This document shows, piece after piece, positions 45,559-56,608 of a DNA stretch of 64,000 bases. The position numbers and the translations under genes were made by a program. The number at the start of each line of letters is the position of its first letter. Position 1 is the stretch's first letter. Below the pieces are notes generated by a model that saw only the letters and a program-made list of their open reading frames with translations, did no database searches and was not told the DNA's origin. This DNA is from Hyphodiscus hymeniophilus (taxonomy: Eukaryota > Ascomycota > Leotiomycetes > Helotiales > Hyphodiscaceae), in contig VNKQ01000017.1 in NCBI GenBank assembly GCA_016508695.1, positions 124,001 through 188,000 of the forward strand, given 5' to 3'.

Positions 45559-46834
45559 ATGGGTGTTTTTGAATGTCTGCCGTGCTTTGGGAGGAGAAGG
45601 CCGACGGTCCTTGAAAGCACAACTCTTCCTTCATCGCAGGACCTGCCTGCCAAATCAGCACACAGCACCGTCAACTCTTTCGATACAGATCCTGAAAGTG
45701 CAGAATCGCGGACTGTCGCAAGCCCACCCATTCAAGAGATCCCCGATGCGCCTCGGATAGCGAGGTCGAATCGGGCATTAACTGTGAGCGCGAAACGCAC
45801 ATATGCAATAATAGAGGAACATCCGTTCCCGTCGCTAGAATCAGACGATGAAATCATCATATCAACTCGAGCAGTAGGCCTAAACCCCATTGACTGGAAA
45901 AGCGTGGATTACAATTTCTGTTTACCTGCTTTCCCATGGGTAACAGGGAGGGAGATGGCAGGGATAGTGGAAGCTTTTGGATCCAACGTGAAAGACTTCA
46001 AAGTGGGAGACCGTGTGTGGACGAGTGCGTTCCTAAGGGGTCCGATCAGACGAATGCAAGTACTGACCTTTGACAGGTACATATTATAAAGACTCCCGAG
46101 CCGGCTGTTTTCAGCAATACGTTGCAGTTCCCCAGCACACCGTCTGCCACATTCCCTCAAACCTCTCCTTCGAATCCGCATCATGTCTCGGAGTGGCCGG
46201 TCTCACGGCTGCCATGACACTTTGGAGATGGTTGCAGATACCACGGACTCACGCGGCTTTGCACACCACTGACCCGATACCGCACCCCGAATACCTTCTG
46301 ATATGGGGAGGATCGTCGGTCACGGCGCAATTTGCAATTCAGATCGCGTCAAGAAGTGGCGTGAAAGTTGTCGCTGTAGCTTCATCCAAGACTAAGGCTC
46401 TTGTTGAAAGTCTAGGGGCCACGCACGTTGTTGTGCGAGATGGCAAGACTGGGGATGAGATTGTGAAGGAAATCAGAGAGATTACTGCAGATAACATCAC
46501 AAGAGCAATTGACCTTGTTGGTACGGAGACAGCGCAGTATTGTCTGAGCGCTCTTTCGACTGAGAAGGATTGCATATTTGCCCCGCTGGCGATGATTTCC
46601 AGTAAGGCTGTGGTGCCGAGCAACGTGGTTGTGGAGACGGTCGAGATGAAGCAATTCGTACTGGATCCCACCTCGAGGGTCCATGCGCTGGAGCTGGGGA
46701 ACCTAATTGAGGATGGCTCGGTGAAGCTGCCCAGCATCGATGTATTGGAGGGCGGGCTAGACAGTGTTCAAGAGGGCTTGGACAGGCTGAAAAAGGGTGA
46801 CATGCAGGGGAGGAAGCTGGTTGTCAGTTTTTGA
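45559..46834 (+). CDS. Medium-chain dehydrogenase/reductase (zinc-binding/quinone oxidoreductase-like)
   Basis: Two exons, 45559-46024 and 46077-46834, give 407 aa. About 75 residues of low-complexity leader starting MGVFECLPCFGRRR precede a GroES-like domain (TRAVGLNPIDWKSVDY, FPWVTGREMAGIVEAFGSNV) and an NAD(P)-binding domain (SCLGVAGLTAAMTLW, LLIWGGSSVTAQFAIQIA). The NADP region lacks the usual Zn-binding cysteines of true alcohol dehydrogenases, so it is closer to the trans-acting enoyl reductase/quinone reductase branch common in fungi. Substrate is unknown and no biosynthetic core enzyme lies beside it. The Gly-2 plus Cys-6/Cys-9 start could be acylated. Confidence 0.8.
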
Positions 46835-48456
46835 GTATATGCATAGCTTGCGATGGGAGTTTCAATAGACAGGGGTGTATAATTTGAGACCGTCAAAAAA
46901 AGTTAGACGGCTAGAAGCATCACGTATAGATACGCAGGTCCATGAATAGCTATTTTTAGATTGATAAATCGCTGTCTGCCTTCTCTCCCAGAGCTGATGA
47001 TTTGATGTGGAACTTTCCTGATCGGATATTGGTATTGGCATGTAGGACATGGTCCGGCCATTGTTCATGCTTACAAGACAAGGTTGGTCAAATCAATTCT
47101 GGAGGAATCAACGCAGGTGCAAAATTCAAGCTCTTCATATTTGCTTTGCTAAACTTTGACTTCCATTCCCTATTCATCTTCAGTCCATTCACGCCGTTCT
47201 TGAGTTTCTGCTGTCGACTCGATTAAAAAAAAACGCCGCCATCTACTACCACTTATACGTTTCTTGTCTTTTCCCTTTTCATTTTCTTCCCCCTTCCCCC
47301 TCCCCCCTCTCCCCCCCCCCTCTCACCGAACCACCCCTTTTTGGGGTGTTGGACCGGAAGGCATCTTCTGCATTATCTACCAGCAGACGTCATAGGATCA
47401 AATCGGAAGACTTCCTCACTTCGTATCGTATAACCCTTGAACATTGAAACTCGCCCCTGCAGTATTAGTACAAGCAGTACCACAGTGTATTCATAGGACT
47501 TCGGAGCTTCAACTTACAAACGATTTGAAGAGGAGGCTCGTTACATGTTTATAGATGTGTCGATGCACGACCACGTGCACCCCCTGATTTAGCGAACAAG
47601 CGAGTCATGCTTCAGCAAAAACTTTGCCATCTTGAATCGGCCAGCATTGACACGAGCGCCTACCGTCGGTTTGTGGCGGATCTTGGGATCGCGGAATTAT
47701 TTCAACGACGAACATGAACGCCCACACGCCCTTCTGGTCACTGATCACTGGTCAGCAGGGGAACTCTTCATGCGGCCTGCCTCTCCAAGCTGAACGGACT
47801 TTGTTCGAGTTAGAGACATCAATCATCGCTAAAGGCGGTGACGACGTTCGACGTCGTTTGGAATCACTGATCTGGGATTTCACATTGGAGCTCCAATGCA
47901 CGTCGAGTCACGGCCCGCGACGAGCTGATATTGATATTATTGTATGAAAAGATGAAGTTGCTGAGGTATAGAAGTATGCGGCTCCCGCCTGGAGCCGCGA
48001 GGATTACGTCGCCCTGTTATTTGGTAGGGGGCGTTACAAGCAATATTTGTAAAAGCTCTGAAGTGGAGTTTTCGAGGCTACGGAGTAGTAAGGAAGGTAC
48101 TTGTACCTCCTCTGGGCGAGCATATCAAGCACCTTAGCGCCCGCAACTACCCAGCACATTTTTACACGCCCTTTATTTATAAGATTTCCCCTCTTCATTG
48201 TTGTTTACTCTCTGACATACCAATCATTTCTATCTCTTTTCATCTCTGAATAACAGATAAAGAGTAGCCGCCTCGCGTTGTTTTTTATCCTACTGTAAGC
48301 GAGACGTTCCAAATCGATTCGACTCGTCCTTCGACCCGCACATTCCCGCACAGATTCCAGTGACTCACCATTATTGCCAGTAATTTGGAAGTCATTCAAT
48401 CTTCCTGAGAATAGGTTCTATTCTTCCATACCCATTACACGCAGTCTCTCGACGAA
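46835..48456. other. Spacer and long upstream region of the aminotransferase, with a polypyrimidine tract
   Basis: A strongly strand-biased tract (T then C, including a ten-C run) covers about 47261-47326. Such tracts are common in fungal promoters. A frame at 47714-47947 shows no family motif. Confidence 0.45.
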
Positions 48457-49883
48457 ATGGCACCATCTGCAGTCTCAGTGACTCCTCCCGAGGGTGTCAA
48501 GACCTCGGAACTCACAGCTGCTGCCGTTTCTAAGAAGATCAATCAGACCGGTCTGCAGCCATTGGATGCCTCGAAGCTCAAATTCACCAGAACAAAGACT
48601 CCTATGTCTGTACCTGAGCCGAATGATCCCATTATCGCCACCGCATCTCAATGCACTGATCACATGATTACTGCTGTCTGGAAGGCCTCAACTGGATGGG
48701 AGGCTCCTGAATTGAGGCCTTACGGAAACCTGTCACTTGCTCCTACTGCATCGGTATTACACTATGCAACTGAGTGCTTCGAGGGGATGAAAATGTATCG
48801 TGGATATGATGGCAAGCTGAGGTTGTTCAGACCGGACTGCAATTGCAATCGCATGCTTATCTCAGCTACACGAATTTCGTTGCCTGCTTTTGATCCCAAG
48901 GAGCTTGAGAAGCTAATCATTGCTATGATCGCTGTAGATGGGAAGAAGTGGTTGCCACGTCCTGGAACGTTCCTTTACCTTCGACCTACAATGATCGGTT
49001 CCGCAGCAGGTCTCGGTGTCGCTACCCCCAAAGAATGCACATTATTTGTCATTGCAACATTTATGCCACCTCTGGGCTCACCAAGAGGTATGAAGCTTTT
49101 GGCGTCTCAGAATGGTGTCCGTGCCTGGCCAGGAGGGTTCGGATATGCGAAAGTCGGAGCAAATTACGGACCAAGTCTTATGGCGAACGGCGAAGCGCGT
49201 GCTCGCGGATACGATCAGGTTCTCTGGCTGCTCAACGGAATGGTCACTGAGGCGGGAGCGAGCAACTTCTTTGTCGTCTGGAAATCGAAGCAAACTGGAA
49301 AACTGGAATTGGTGACGGCGCCTTTAGGGGACAAGATCATCTTGGATGGTGTCACGAGACGAAGTATCTTGCAATTAGCTCGTGAGAGATTGACTACGAC
49401 GTCAGAGAGTGGGCTTGAGCCAGTCGATATCGTCGAACGTCAATACACAATGGAGGATATTGTGGAGGCGGTCGAGGAAGGTCGGATTGTCGAAGCATTT
49501 GCTGCCGGTACCGCCGTGAGTCTCTCAGTCGCCTCTTCACTGATGTTATACTAATTCTGTTTGTAGTATTTCGTCTGCCCTGTGTCTGTGATTAGTTACA
49601 ATGACCAAGACCTGGATATCCCAATGGCCCGTGGCGATAGTGGAGAATACGCTGCTCTCATCAAGAGCTGGTTGATGAATATCATGTACGGGAAAGAAGG
49701 TATGCATCTCTATCTCCGGAATCGACTCGCAAATCACTCTATTCTATTTCCTCCCAGAAGAAATCCAAATTCAAATCTGAAATCAATACACTCAACTCAT
49801 ACTACTTCGAAATTTTTGGCGAACAAGGCTGACCATAATTTCCAACAGAACACGCATGGGGAGTCGTGGTTGAAGAAGAATAG
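48457..49883 (+). CDS. BAT1: Branched-chain amino-acid aminotransferase
   Basis: Three exons, 48457-49515, 49567-49699 and 49849-49883, give 408 aa. Class IV aminotransferase motifs: LHYATECFEGMKMYRGYDGK, LFRPDCNCNRM, the PLP-binding Lys about 232 in GGFGYAKVGANYGPS, and VTEAGASNFFVVW near QVLWLLNG. The final exon adds EHAWGVVVEEE. It interconverts Leu/Ile/Val and their 2-oxo acids with 2-oxoglutarate. The N-terminus (MAPSAVSVTPPEG) is not a clear mitochondrial presequence, so a cytosolic isoform is possible. Symbol by family only. Confidence 0.87.
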
Positions 49884-50544
49884 TAAGGTCACAGAATAAT
49901 GCCTAGATCAAAGCGTTCGGCGTTCGGTAGTTCCATGGGTTACAAAATAAGGTTGTTCTAGAGAGAAAAATGAGATCATGTTCTGACCTAGTATTCAATC
50001 CGAACCAAGTCAATGAGCGGGAATTTGATAGCGCCCCCGAAACTCCACCCGTTCCTTAGCTATTTCCAGGTTATTGACATCAGCGACACTTCATTCTAAC
50101 TACAATATGCCTAGATGCACCATTTCGGATACATTCAAGCTCATTTGGTAACTTGAGTACCATGCTTATATCTTTTAGCACCCAGAATTGGCAATCAGAG
50201 CACCGTGCTAGTGCACCCGCACTCTCAGTTTATTTAGACATAAATCGCGTCTTTCCTCAGTCCAAATGAAGATTTCATCCCTCGAAATTTGTTCAGTTCT
50301 GATACGAATCTAATGTGTATAAGTACTTCATGACTATCAAATCTTCTGCACTCTCTCGCACCCATTCGTTCACGACTATCACAGTTCATAACGAAATTTC
50401 AGCCTCCACCCAGTCTGGAAAGCAACACCCCTTTCACAATTCGTTCTTGTGACCCACCCTTCTAACATTCTTTCTCTCTGTAACAATATTGATCAAGCTC
50501 ACTGCAACAACCAGCAACACCGCAAAGACCACTTCGACATCAGA
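49884..50544. other. Spacer upstream of the repeat-rich unknown
   Basis: Aminotransferase 3' flank and the leader of the next gene. An in-frame GTG at 50449 extends the downstream frame but the first ATG is at 50545. Nothing else seen. Confidence 0.4.
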
Positions 50545-52838
50545 ATGGCAAACACGTTATCTCGAAAGCGTTCTCTTGGAACGATGGAAAGCAACTCTAC
50601 TGACACAACAGCTTCAAACGGTAGCAACAACGACGACACAAACACCTTCATTGCCCAGGATGACAGTCCTCTTCAATTGCCCTCCTCGTTCAGTCCAGAT
50701 GACATCTTGCCCCCCACTTGGCTCACCTCCTACCTATCTCGCGTTGGCAAAAGTCGGTTGTCGCACATAGTCAACAACACTGTGTCCGATACGTCAAAAC
50801 ACTCTTTGCCGGCCCCCAAGAGTTCTCTTCGCTACATCGGCGTCGAATTTGTCCCTCGTCGACTTTCCACCAGCCCTGGAACCCTCGGTGTTATTTCCGG
50901 TCATACAAGCCCTCTCAGGACTTTCGAGGAACAAGCTCAGCCATCCAGGACAGAAGCGACTCGCCCGAGGTTGAGGAACCAGGAATGGTTGGATGTCTTT
51001 TATGAGAAGAGAGAAAAACAGAAGGAGGAGAGAAAAACGCAGAAGGAGGAGAAATCCAGGCAAAAGGAAAAAAGGATTCTCATGGAAATGGAGGAGAAAA
51101 CTCTGGGATCACTCTTTGCCGAAGCCACCAGTGAGTCTCAAACCTCAACGGGATCTTTTACGCCCCTGGAGAATTTCCTCGGGGTGAAACTCACGCCATC
51201 GGAGACTGAGACTCTCGTTGCTCAACGGGACAATGCTCAGCGAATCTCTGCACCCAGGTTTCTTCCTCGACTTCCGACCTCTGATGAACACTTCGCCAAT
51301 CCCGGAGACATCCCTAGGACGACAACTCCCGATTTTCTGGAGCAGATCAAGCCGTTCCCGCCTTACCTTTCTCACGCTGATGAGGATGATAATGCCTCGG
51401 TAGTCACGAATACGTACGAGGAAGAGGTGCCAGGGTTGAGGCATTTCTACTCGAAAAAGGTGGTCAGGTATCGAGCATTTACACTCGAGCCACGTATTGA
51501 GCATGTCGTCTTTCCCATCTGCGATCCTGTCTCGACGTTTGAAGATAGCTTCTATGAGCAGCAACGACCGGAACGCAGCGCCGTTCATCAATGGCTCGAT
51601 GGAAGCAACGACGGAACTCTTCCAGCTGATGAGAGAATTCCGACAGACGAGCTGTATATTCCCCCAATGGTGAATCCTCGGCCATGGCTGAGCGACGATT
51701 GACGAGGAACACTGATCAGCTTCCTGCGAGTGAGAGTCGGGACGATGAGAATTGGGACGCTGAGGATTGGGACGCTGAGGATTGGGACGCTGAGGATTGG
51801 GACGCTGAGGATTGGGACGCTGAGGATTGGGACCATCAAGATGGAGATGCGTCGAGCGTAGCTTCGCAGCGAGATATCGACGACGAAGTCTATGATGGAG
51901 GAGACGAAGAGAGTGCAAATGGAGATGCAGATGCAGAGGTCCCATGGACTGCAGCCCCTACAGACCTTCTATCGATGCACTCCCCAACGGCTCCAGGAGA
52001 CGATCACCCATCAACACCACAACCCGCAGCAGCAATCGCACTCCCGGAAAGCCATAGGCCCGCTTCCCCAATACCTCTCAAGCAAGGTCCTACACCTCCA
52101 CCAACCCCAATCACAATTCTGAAAAGACCAAGCTCCCGCGAGTCCGTCACTTCGATACCACCAAGCTTAATGGACTCCCTCAATGGACCTTCGCAACCAG
52201 CTCTCGCGCAAAGTCCATCAGCTCCACAAGCTCCAATCACATCGATACCACCAAGCTTCATGGACTCCCTCAATGGGCCTTCGCAACCAGCTCTCGCGCC
52301 AAGTCCTTCAGCTCCACAAGCTCCAATCACTTCGATACCACTAAGCCTGATGGACTCCCCTATTGAACGTTACTTGCGAGAACTTTATGTTTTCCAAGTC
52401 GTAGACAGAGTCCTCAAGAAACGAAAGCCCGGCGAGACCATAGATTCAATACTACCAGGCATAATGGACCTCGTCCTCCCAGACGGACCTATCCGACTAC
52501 CTCCCGCGCAACCTCCCTTCGTTCCACAAGCCCCAATCACAATCCTAAGCAGACCAAGCTCCCGCGAGTCCGTTAAATCGATACCACAAAGCCCGACGGA
52601 CTCTCTTGATGGATCTTACCAATCCTCGCTGGATGAACTTCCCTTCGGAGCCCAGCAAAGCCCGACTCCATTCGCACCGACGGCGATACTGGGAAGGCCG
52701 CAGTCTGAATCTGAAGGAGGCACAACTTCTGCGCTGGGTGATGACGAGGAATCCACGGCCGTCACTCCCGAGCCACCTCCCAGCGGGCCGGGAAGTGGGA
52801 GAACTACTACGCCTCCGCTTACTGACTCTGTGGAATAA
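50545..52838 (+). CDS. Repeat-rich unknown protein, read as two overlapping frames (probably one gene)
   Basis: The first frame (ATG 50545, stop 51702) encodes 385 aa; a second (ATG 51684, stop 52838) encodes 384 aa and overlaps it by 19 nt. One extra C in the run of five at 51661-51665 would join them: ...YIPPN GESSAMAERR..., giving 764 aa in a single frame. The first half is Ser/Thr-rich with a charged, coiled-coil-like helix (residues about 155-190, many Lys/Glu/Arg). The second half has a (EDWDA) pentapeptide repeat, a 30-residue Pro-rich repeat and a Pro/Ser-rich acidic tail. No known domain. The unity of the two frames is inferred. Confidence 0.55.
51747..51836 (+). repeat. 15-bp coding minisatellite, six units (Glu-Asp-Trp-Asp-Ala)
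   Basis: The unit GAGGATTGGGACGCT repeats from 51762 in four perfect copies, with one variant before (GAGAATTGGGACGCT) and one after (GAGGATTGGGACCAT). All copies stay in frame in the second half of the repeat-rich protein and give a strongly acidic, Trp-containing tract. Confidence 0.9.
52151..52360 (+). repeat. 90-bp in-frame tandem repeat (two full units and a partial third)
   Basis: Units begin at about 52151, 52241 and 52331 and encode SIPPSLMDSLNGPSQPALA and then QSPSAPQAPIT, with few changes between copies one and two. The third breaks off after SIPLSLMDSP. A more diverged relative (PQAPITILSRPSSRESVKSI) follows near 52530. Confidence 0.85.
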
Positions 52839-53242
52839 TATGATGAATAGAAGATGGCGGTAGGAGCTAACGGAAATGTCACACGTGAAGGAGATGATGA
52901 TAAGAGACGAAGATCAAATGACGCAAATGAACAGGAATGGAAAATGAATATGAAAAAATGAGGAATCCTGGAGGACTACCTCGACAGGATATGACTTGAA
53001 GGTATTATTGGAACGTTTTTTTGGCATTCTTGAACCGTTGACAAGGTGCCGGGAGGACTTGCATGCTATTTCGGTGTTTACTGCGATTCGGTAGGTATAT
53101 TGCTAGCTAATAACTAAGGAAAAAGGCTGCTAGATGTCGCGACGAAAATGTTGTTTGAATATGTGTTTGTACTGTTTGTATTGTTAGAAATAGGTTGGAT
53201 TCCAGAACGTCAAGGCTCGTACATTGTAAGGTTCGAGGGGAT
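52839..53242. other. Convergent 3' spacer
   Basis: 3' flanks of the repeat-rich gene and the coiled-coil gene meet here. Nothing else recognised. Confidence 0.4.
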
Positions 53243-54296
53243 TCATTGTTCCATAAGTGCCTGAAGAAGGGTGTGTTGTTGTCTCCTAGCACTAGCTTCC
53301 AGCTCCTGCTTCAGATTAGCATCTCCACGCCTCTCGCAGGTGGACACCTACCTTTTCAGAGTCCTTCATCTTCGTCAAGTACTCTCCCGCGAGACCTCCC
53401 ACCTCGCTCGTTAGCTCGGCAACCTGAGCATCATGCTCCTTATCCAAGCCCTCCATCTCCTCTGCGAAACCACTCTCTCGCGCATCTTTCACTGGGCGCT
53501 CGAACATCTCCGGTCCGAAAACCTCCATGCCCAACTCCTCATACTCATCCTGGACGTCCTCCCACGCCTTCCAGTAGCCCTTCAGCTTCCCCTCCTCCCT
53601 CTCGACGCTCTTCTTGAACAGCTCGATGCGTTTGCCGATCTCCACGATCTCGGTCACACGCTTACCGTCGCGGGTGAAGGTCGTCTCGATCTGCTCCTCG
53701 GCCAGTGGCGCGCTGAGCGCGGTGGCGGTCTGGAAGATGGAGTGGAAGAACGCTTCGTCGGCCGCTCGTTGGTCTTTGAGCTGGCGGATGAACTCTTCGT
53801 GCTGGGCGCTGAAGGCCGTGTTGAGACTGTGATCGATTGATGTACGCGCGTGCTCGATTCCTTCTTCAATACCCTCTGGGACTTGTTAGCAATGAAGACA
53901 AGATTTGGGGGAGGGGTTAGGACCTTGAAGATAGTCTGTCAGTGTGGGCTCTGGAGTTGGCTCCTTTCGCTTGCGGTGCTTCTTCTTATCATGCTTCGCT
54001 TGCTTGAATAGGTTCGCTGCCGAGACGATCTTCGTGGGCTTCGATGACTTCTTGACACCCTCAGGTTCCTTCGCTGGATGCTGCGCAGACTTCTGGGACT
54101 TTGATGGTTTCTTGACACCTTTAGGCTGCTTTTCCAGGTCTTGAATATCTTCAAGATCTGGGGATACGTCCTTGTTGCTGTGTCGGTGAGCGTGAGAGGA
54201 CTTGGCTGACTTGCGTTTGACTTGAGCGTCTACAGCCTCGTGTTTGTGCTTGTACTTGCGCTTATGTTTATGCTTCTCAGTTGGTTGACGCGCCAT
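53243..54296 (-). CDS. Unknown protein with Lys/His-rich N-terminus and helical C-terminal half
   Basis: Three exons, 54296-53924, 53875-53352 and 53305-53243, give 319 aa. The model includes a short 46-nt last intron (donor GTAGGT, branch TGCTAAT, acceptor GCAG); without it the frame ends at 53316. Residues 1-125 are very basic (EKHKHKRKYKHKHE, KKHRKRKEPTPEPT) with two similar KGVKKPSK/EGVKKSSK blocks, probably disordered and nuclear. The rest is predicted all-helical and acidic: FIRQLKDQRAADEAFFHSIF, IGKRIELFKKSVEREEGKLK, YWKAWEDVQDEYEELGMEVF. No named domain. A structural or chromatin-linked role would be guesswork. Confidence 0.6.
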
Positions 54297-54979
54297 GTTG
54301 ATCTCGGAGATATTTATCGAAGCAGAACAGTAATTTGATCAGAATAACAGTAACTAAAAGTGAAGAAGTGCTTTGTGGCGTCATGAGGTGTAGATGGATG
54401 AAATGACAGAGACGCGAAGCGTAAGAATCATGGCATATGCGTTGAGCCCACACAGAGAATTTCGGCCCTACCACGCTAGAAACACATGAAATATAGAAAG
54501 TCATACGAGACCCAAAACAAACCTGAAGCCTTGCCTAGCCACATGGGAGGCGCGTAGAGATTCATCAACTACTACCTATCTAGTGTACTTAACCAAGTTC
54601 AACGACAGTATGATGGAGTTGCACAGGTACACGAAGACTCTACGACGAGGCAGAGATCCTTCTCTGGAGCCTCGACGTCGCCGCATTATGGACTTGCAAC
54701 TCCTAGGTGAAGTGCACCACTGCCATTGGCGTCGCCCTCACCGTTGCATTAGACGAGATCTTGAAGTCTCCTTGCTTGCAGTGCGGGGTAGTATAATCCT
54801 CATCATGCTTCGGCATGCTTCCAAAAAGATTTCGGGCACCTGTTGACCTGCACCACCATGAAACGGCCTCCTTGGACTATCCAGGAAGGCTTTGAGCTGC
54901 TGGAGGAATACTCGAACCTACGTTGATTCGAAGCATTTCTTTGCCTCTTCATCATCCACAGACGCTCCAGCACGTCTCA
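54297..54979. other. Spacer between the coiled-coil gene and the PPC decarboxylase gene
   Basis: 5' flank of one minus-strand gene and 3' flank of the next. No gene recognised. Confidence 0.4.
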
Positions 54980-55710
54980 TCACCTCCCAAGCGCCAATCT
55001 CTCTTCAATCACTCCCACAATTTCTCTCCAATCCTTCATCGCCCCATCCCCCACATCCCCACACGCCAACTCCTTCTCCATCGGCCTCAACACCTCAAAC
55101 CATCGCTCTCCCTCCTCTTCACCCCCCCATTCCCATCCCCACCAACACCCCACTCCTCCTCCAAGACCCTAATCTGCCTCTTCGTGACCGGATGCCTCCA
55201 CATAGCCGTGTTCATGCTGGGCGCGACGACGATCCTCTTCCTCCTCCCATCGATCAAGCCCGTCGTATCCCAAGCCCTCACCACGCTCGTCAGCAGGTTG
55301 TCCGCGAACCCCCCCACGATCTTCGCCAGCGTGTTGGCGCTCAGCGGCGCGATGACCATGAGGTGCGCCCAGCGCCTCAGTTCGATGTGCAGGACCCCGC
55401 TCCCGCGCGTCCACGGGTGCACCCACTCCTCGTCGTCCAGGAGGATGCCGTCGACGTTGGGAATGCAGAGGAGCGAGGATAGCGCCGGCTGCTCGGCCGA
55501 TTGCCCCGCGAGGAACTCGGTCGCGGAGCGCGTGAGCACGAGGATTATCGAGAGCGATGGGTGAGTGGAGAGCGCGGTGAGGATGTTGGGGATTTTGATG
55601 GTCGCTACCGACCCGGAGGCTGCGAGGAGCAGGTGGGTTTTTGAGTCGTTGTGAGAGGAGGCGAGGAAGGGTGTGCTCAGAGTTGGGATTTTGGGAGTAG
55701 TGCGCGACAT
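54980..55710 (-). CDS. CAB3: Phosphopantothenoylcysteine decarboxylase, frame broken at a poly-C/G run
   Basis: A single exon. The N-terminal flavoprotein part is canonical: HLLLAASGSVATIKIPNI, GVLHIELRRWAH with the catalytic His, VIAPLSANTLAKIVGGFADN and VVAPSMNTAMWRHPVTKRQ. The literal frame ends at 55087. An extra G in the seven-base run at 55122-55128 moves it into a frame that reads WFEVLRPMEKELACGDVGDG and ends at 54980, giving 243 aa (732 nt). That tail carries the Cys of the ACGDxG motif needed for catalysis. It decarboxylates PPC to 4'-phosphopantetheine in coenzyme A synthesis. An essential step, so an assembly error is the likely cause. Symbol follows the yeast PPC decarboxylase complex. 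Confidence 0.82.
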
Positions 55711-55956
55711 ATTTCGACTTCTCTTCTCTTCACGTAGAGGTCAGAGTAGGCTTATCGCGCCAGATACGTGGATGGAGTAGCCATGCTCGTTGGAACTTGG
55801 AAGGAGGTGGTTTTAAGAAGGGTGAACGTGGTGTGAGTGTCGACAAGGCTGTCGATTAATAAACAGCCGATTGGTCAGCCTCCCTTCGAAGATTCTCTCG
55901 TCATCGACCTCGCCATCCAGCTCCCTCCAGCTTCACTTTTTACCAGATCAACCAAA

Positions 55957-56608
55957 ATGTCAATAAGACCACTCATATCGTCGGTACGTACAAGCTGGGT
56001 ATCCCTCAACATCCCTCACCAGTCTGACCCGGACCCCACAGGCCTTCCGACAAGCAAGCCGCCCCGCGAGGCCAACGGCATTCACCAAATTCTCCTCTCC
56101 CCGCATCACTCTCACACCTCTTGCTGCACGCTTCTTGTCAACAGAAACCAAAGCAGCAATCGACAAGGCAGTTGGTTCCGCACCGGTGGTTCTATTTATG
56201 AAGGGCACCCCTGAGACACCACAGTGTGGGTTTTCCAGGGCGAGTATTCAGATACTGGGATTACAGGGCGTCGATCCAAAGAAATTCACTGCATTTAATG
56301 TGTTGGAGGATGAGGCGCTGAGACAGGGTACGTTACTTCTTCCCTCGTCGTTTCGAAAGGAAATGCGACCGGAGTGAGGGAAGAGGGGAGGCGATGGAGT
56401 GGATTTGGAGTTTGGCCAGCTTCACTAATGCTCGGTGATAGGGATCAAGGAGTACTCCGAATGGCCCACGATACCGCAGCTCTACGTTGATAATGAGTTT
56501 GTGGGTGGATGTGATATCCTCGTTGCGATGCATCAGAACGGGGAGTTGGCGAAAATGTTGGAGGAGAAGAAGGTCCTGGTTCCAGCTGAGGAGGCGCCGA
56601 AGGAATGA
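55957..56608 (+). CDS. GRX5: Monothiol glutaredoxin GRX5, mitochondrial
   Basis: Three exons, 55957-55983 (9 codons), 56042-56327 and 56442-56608, give 159 aa. A basic mitochondrial leader (MSIRPLISSAFRQASRPARP) is split by intron 1. The CGFS active site (Cys about 71) lies in VVLFMKGTPETPQCGFSRAS, and the glutathione/FeS-binding segment WPTIPQLYVDNEFVGGCDIL follows. It transfers [2Fe-2S] clusters in mitochondrial iron-sulfur protein maturation. It is divergent from the PPC decarboxylase gene across a 246-base shared promoter (55711-55956). Confidence 0.9.

Noticed and set aside
49503..49513. CCGGTACCGC, close to a Leu3 binding site
   Set aside because: Lies inside the coding exon of the aminotransferase and has one mismatch; likely chance.
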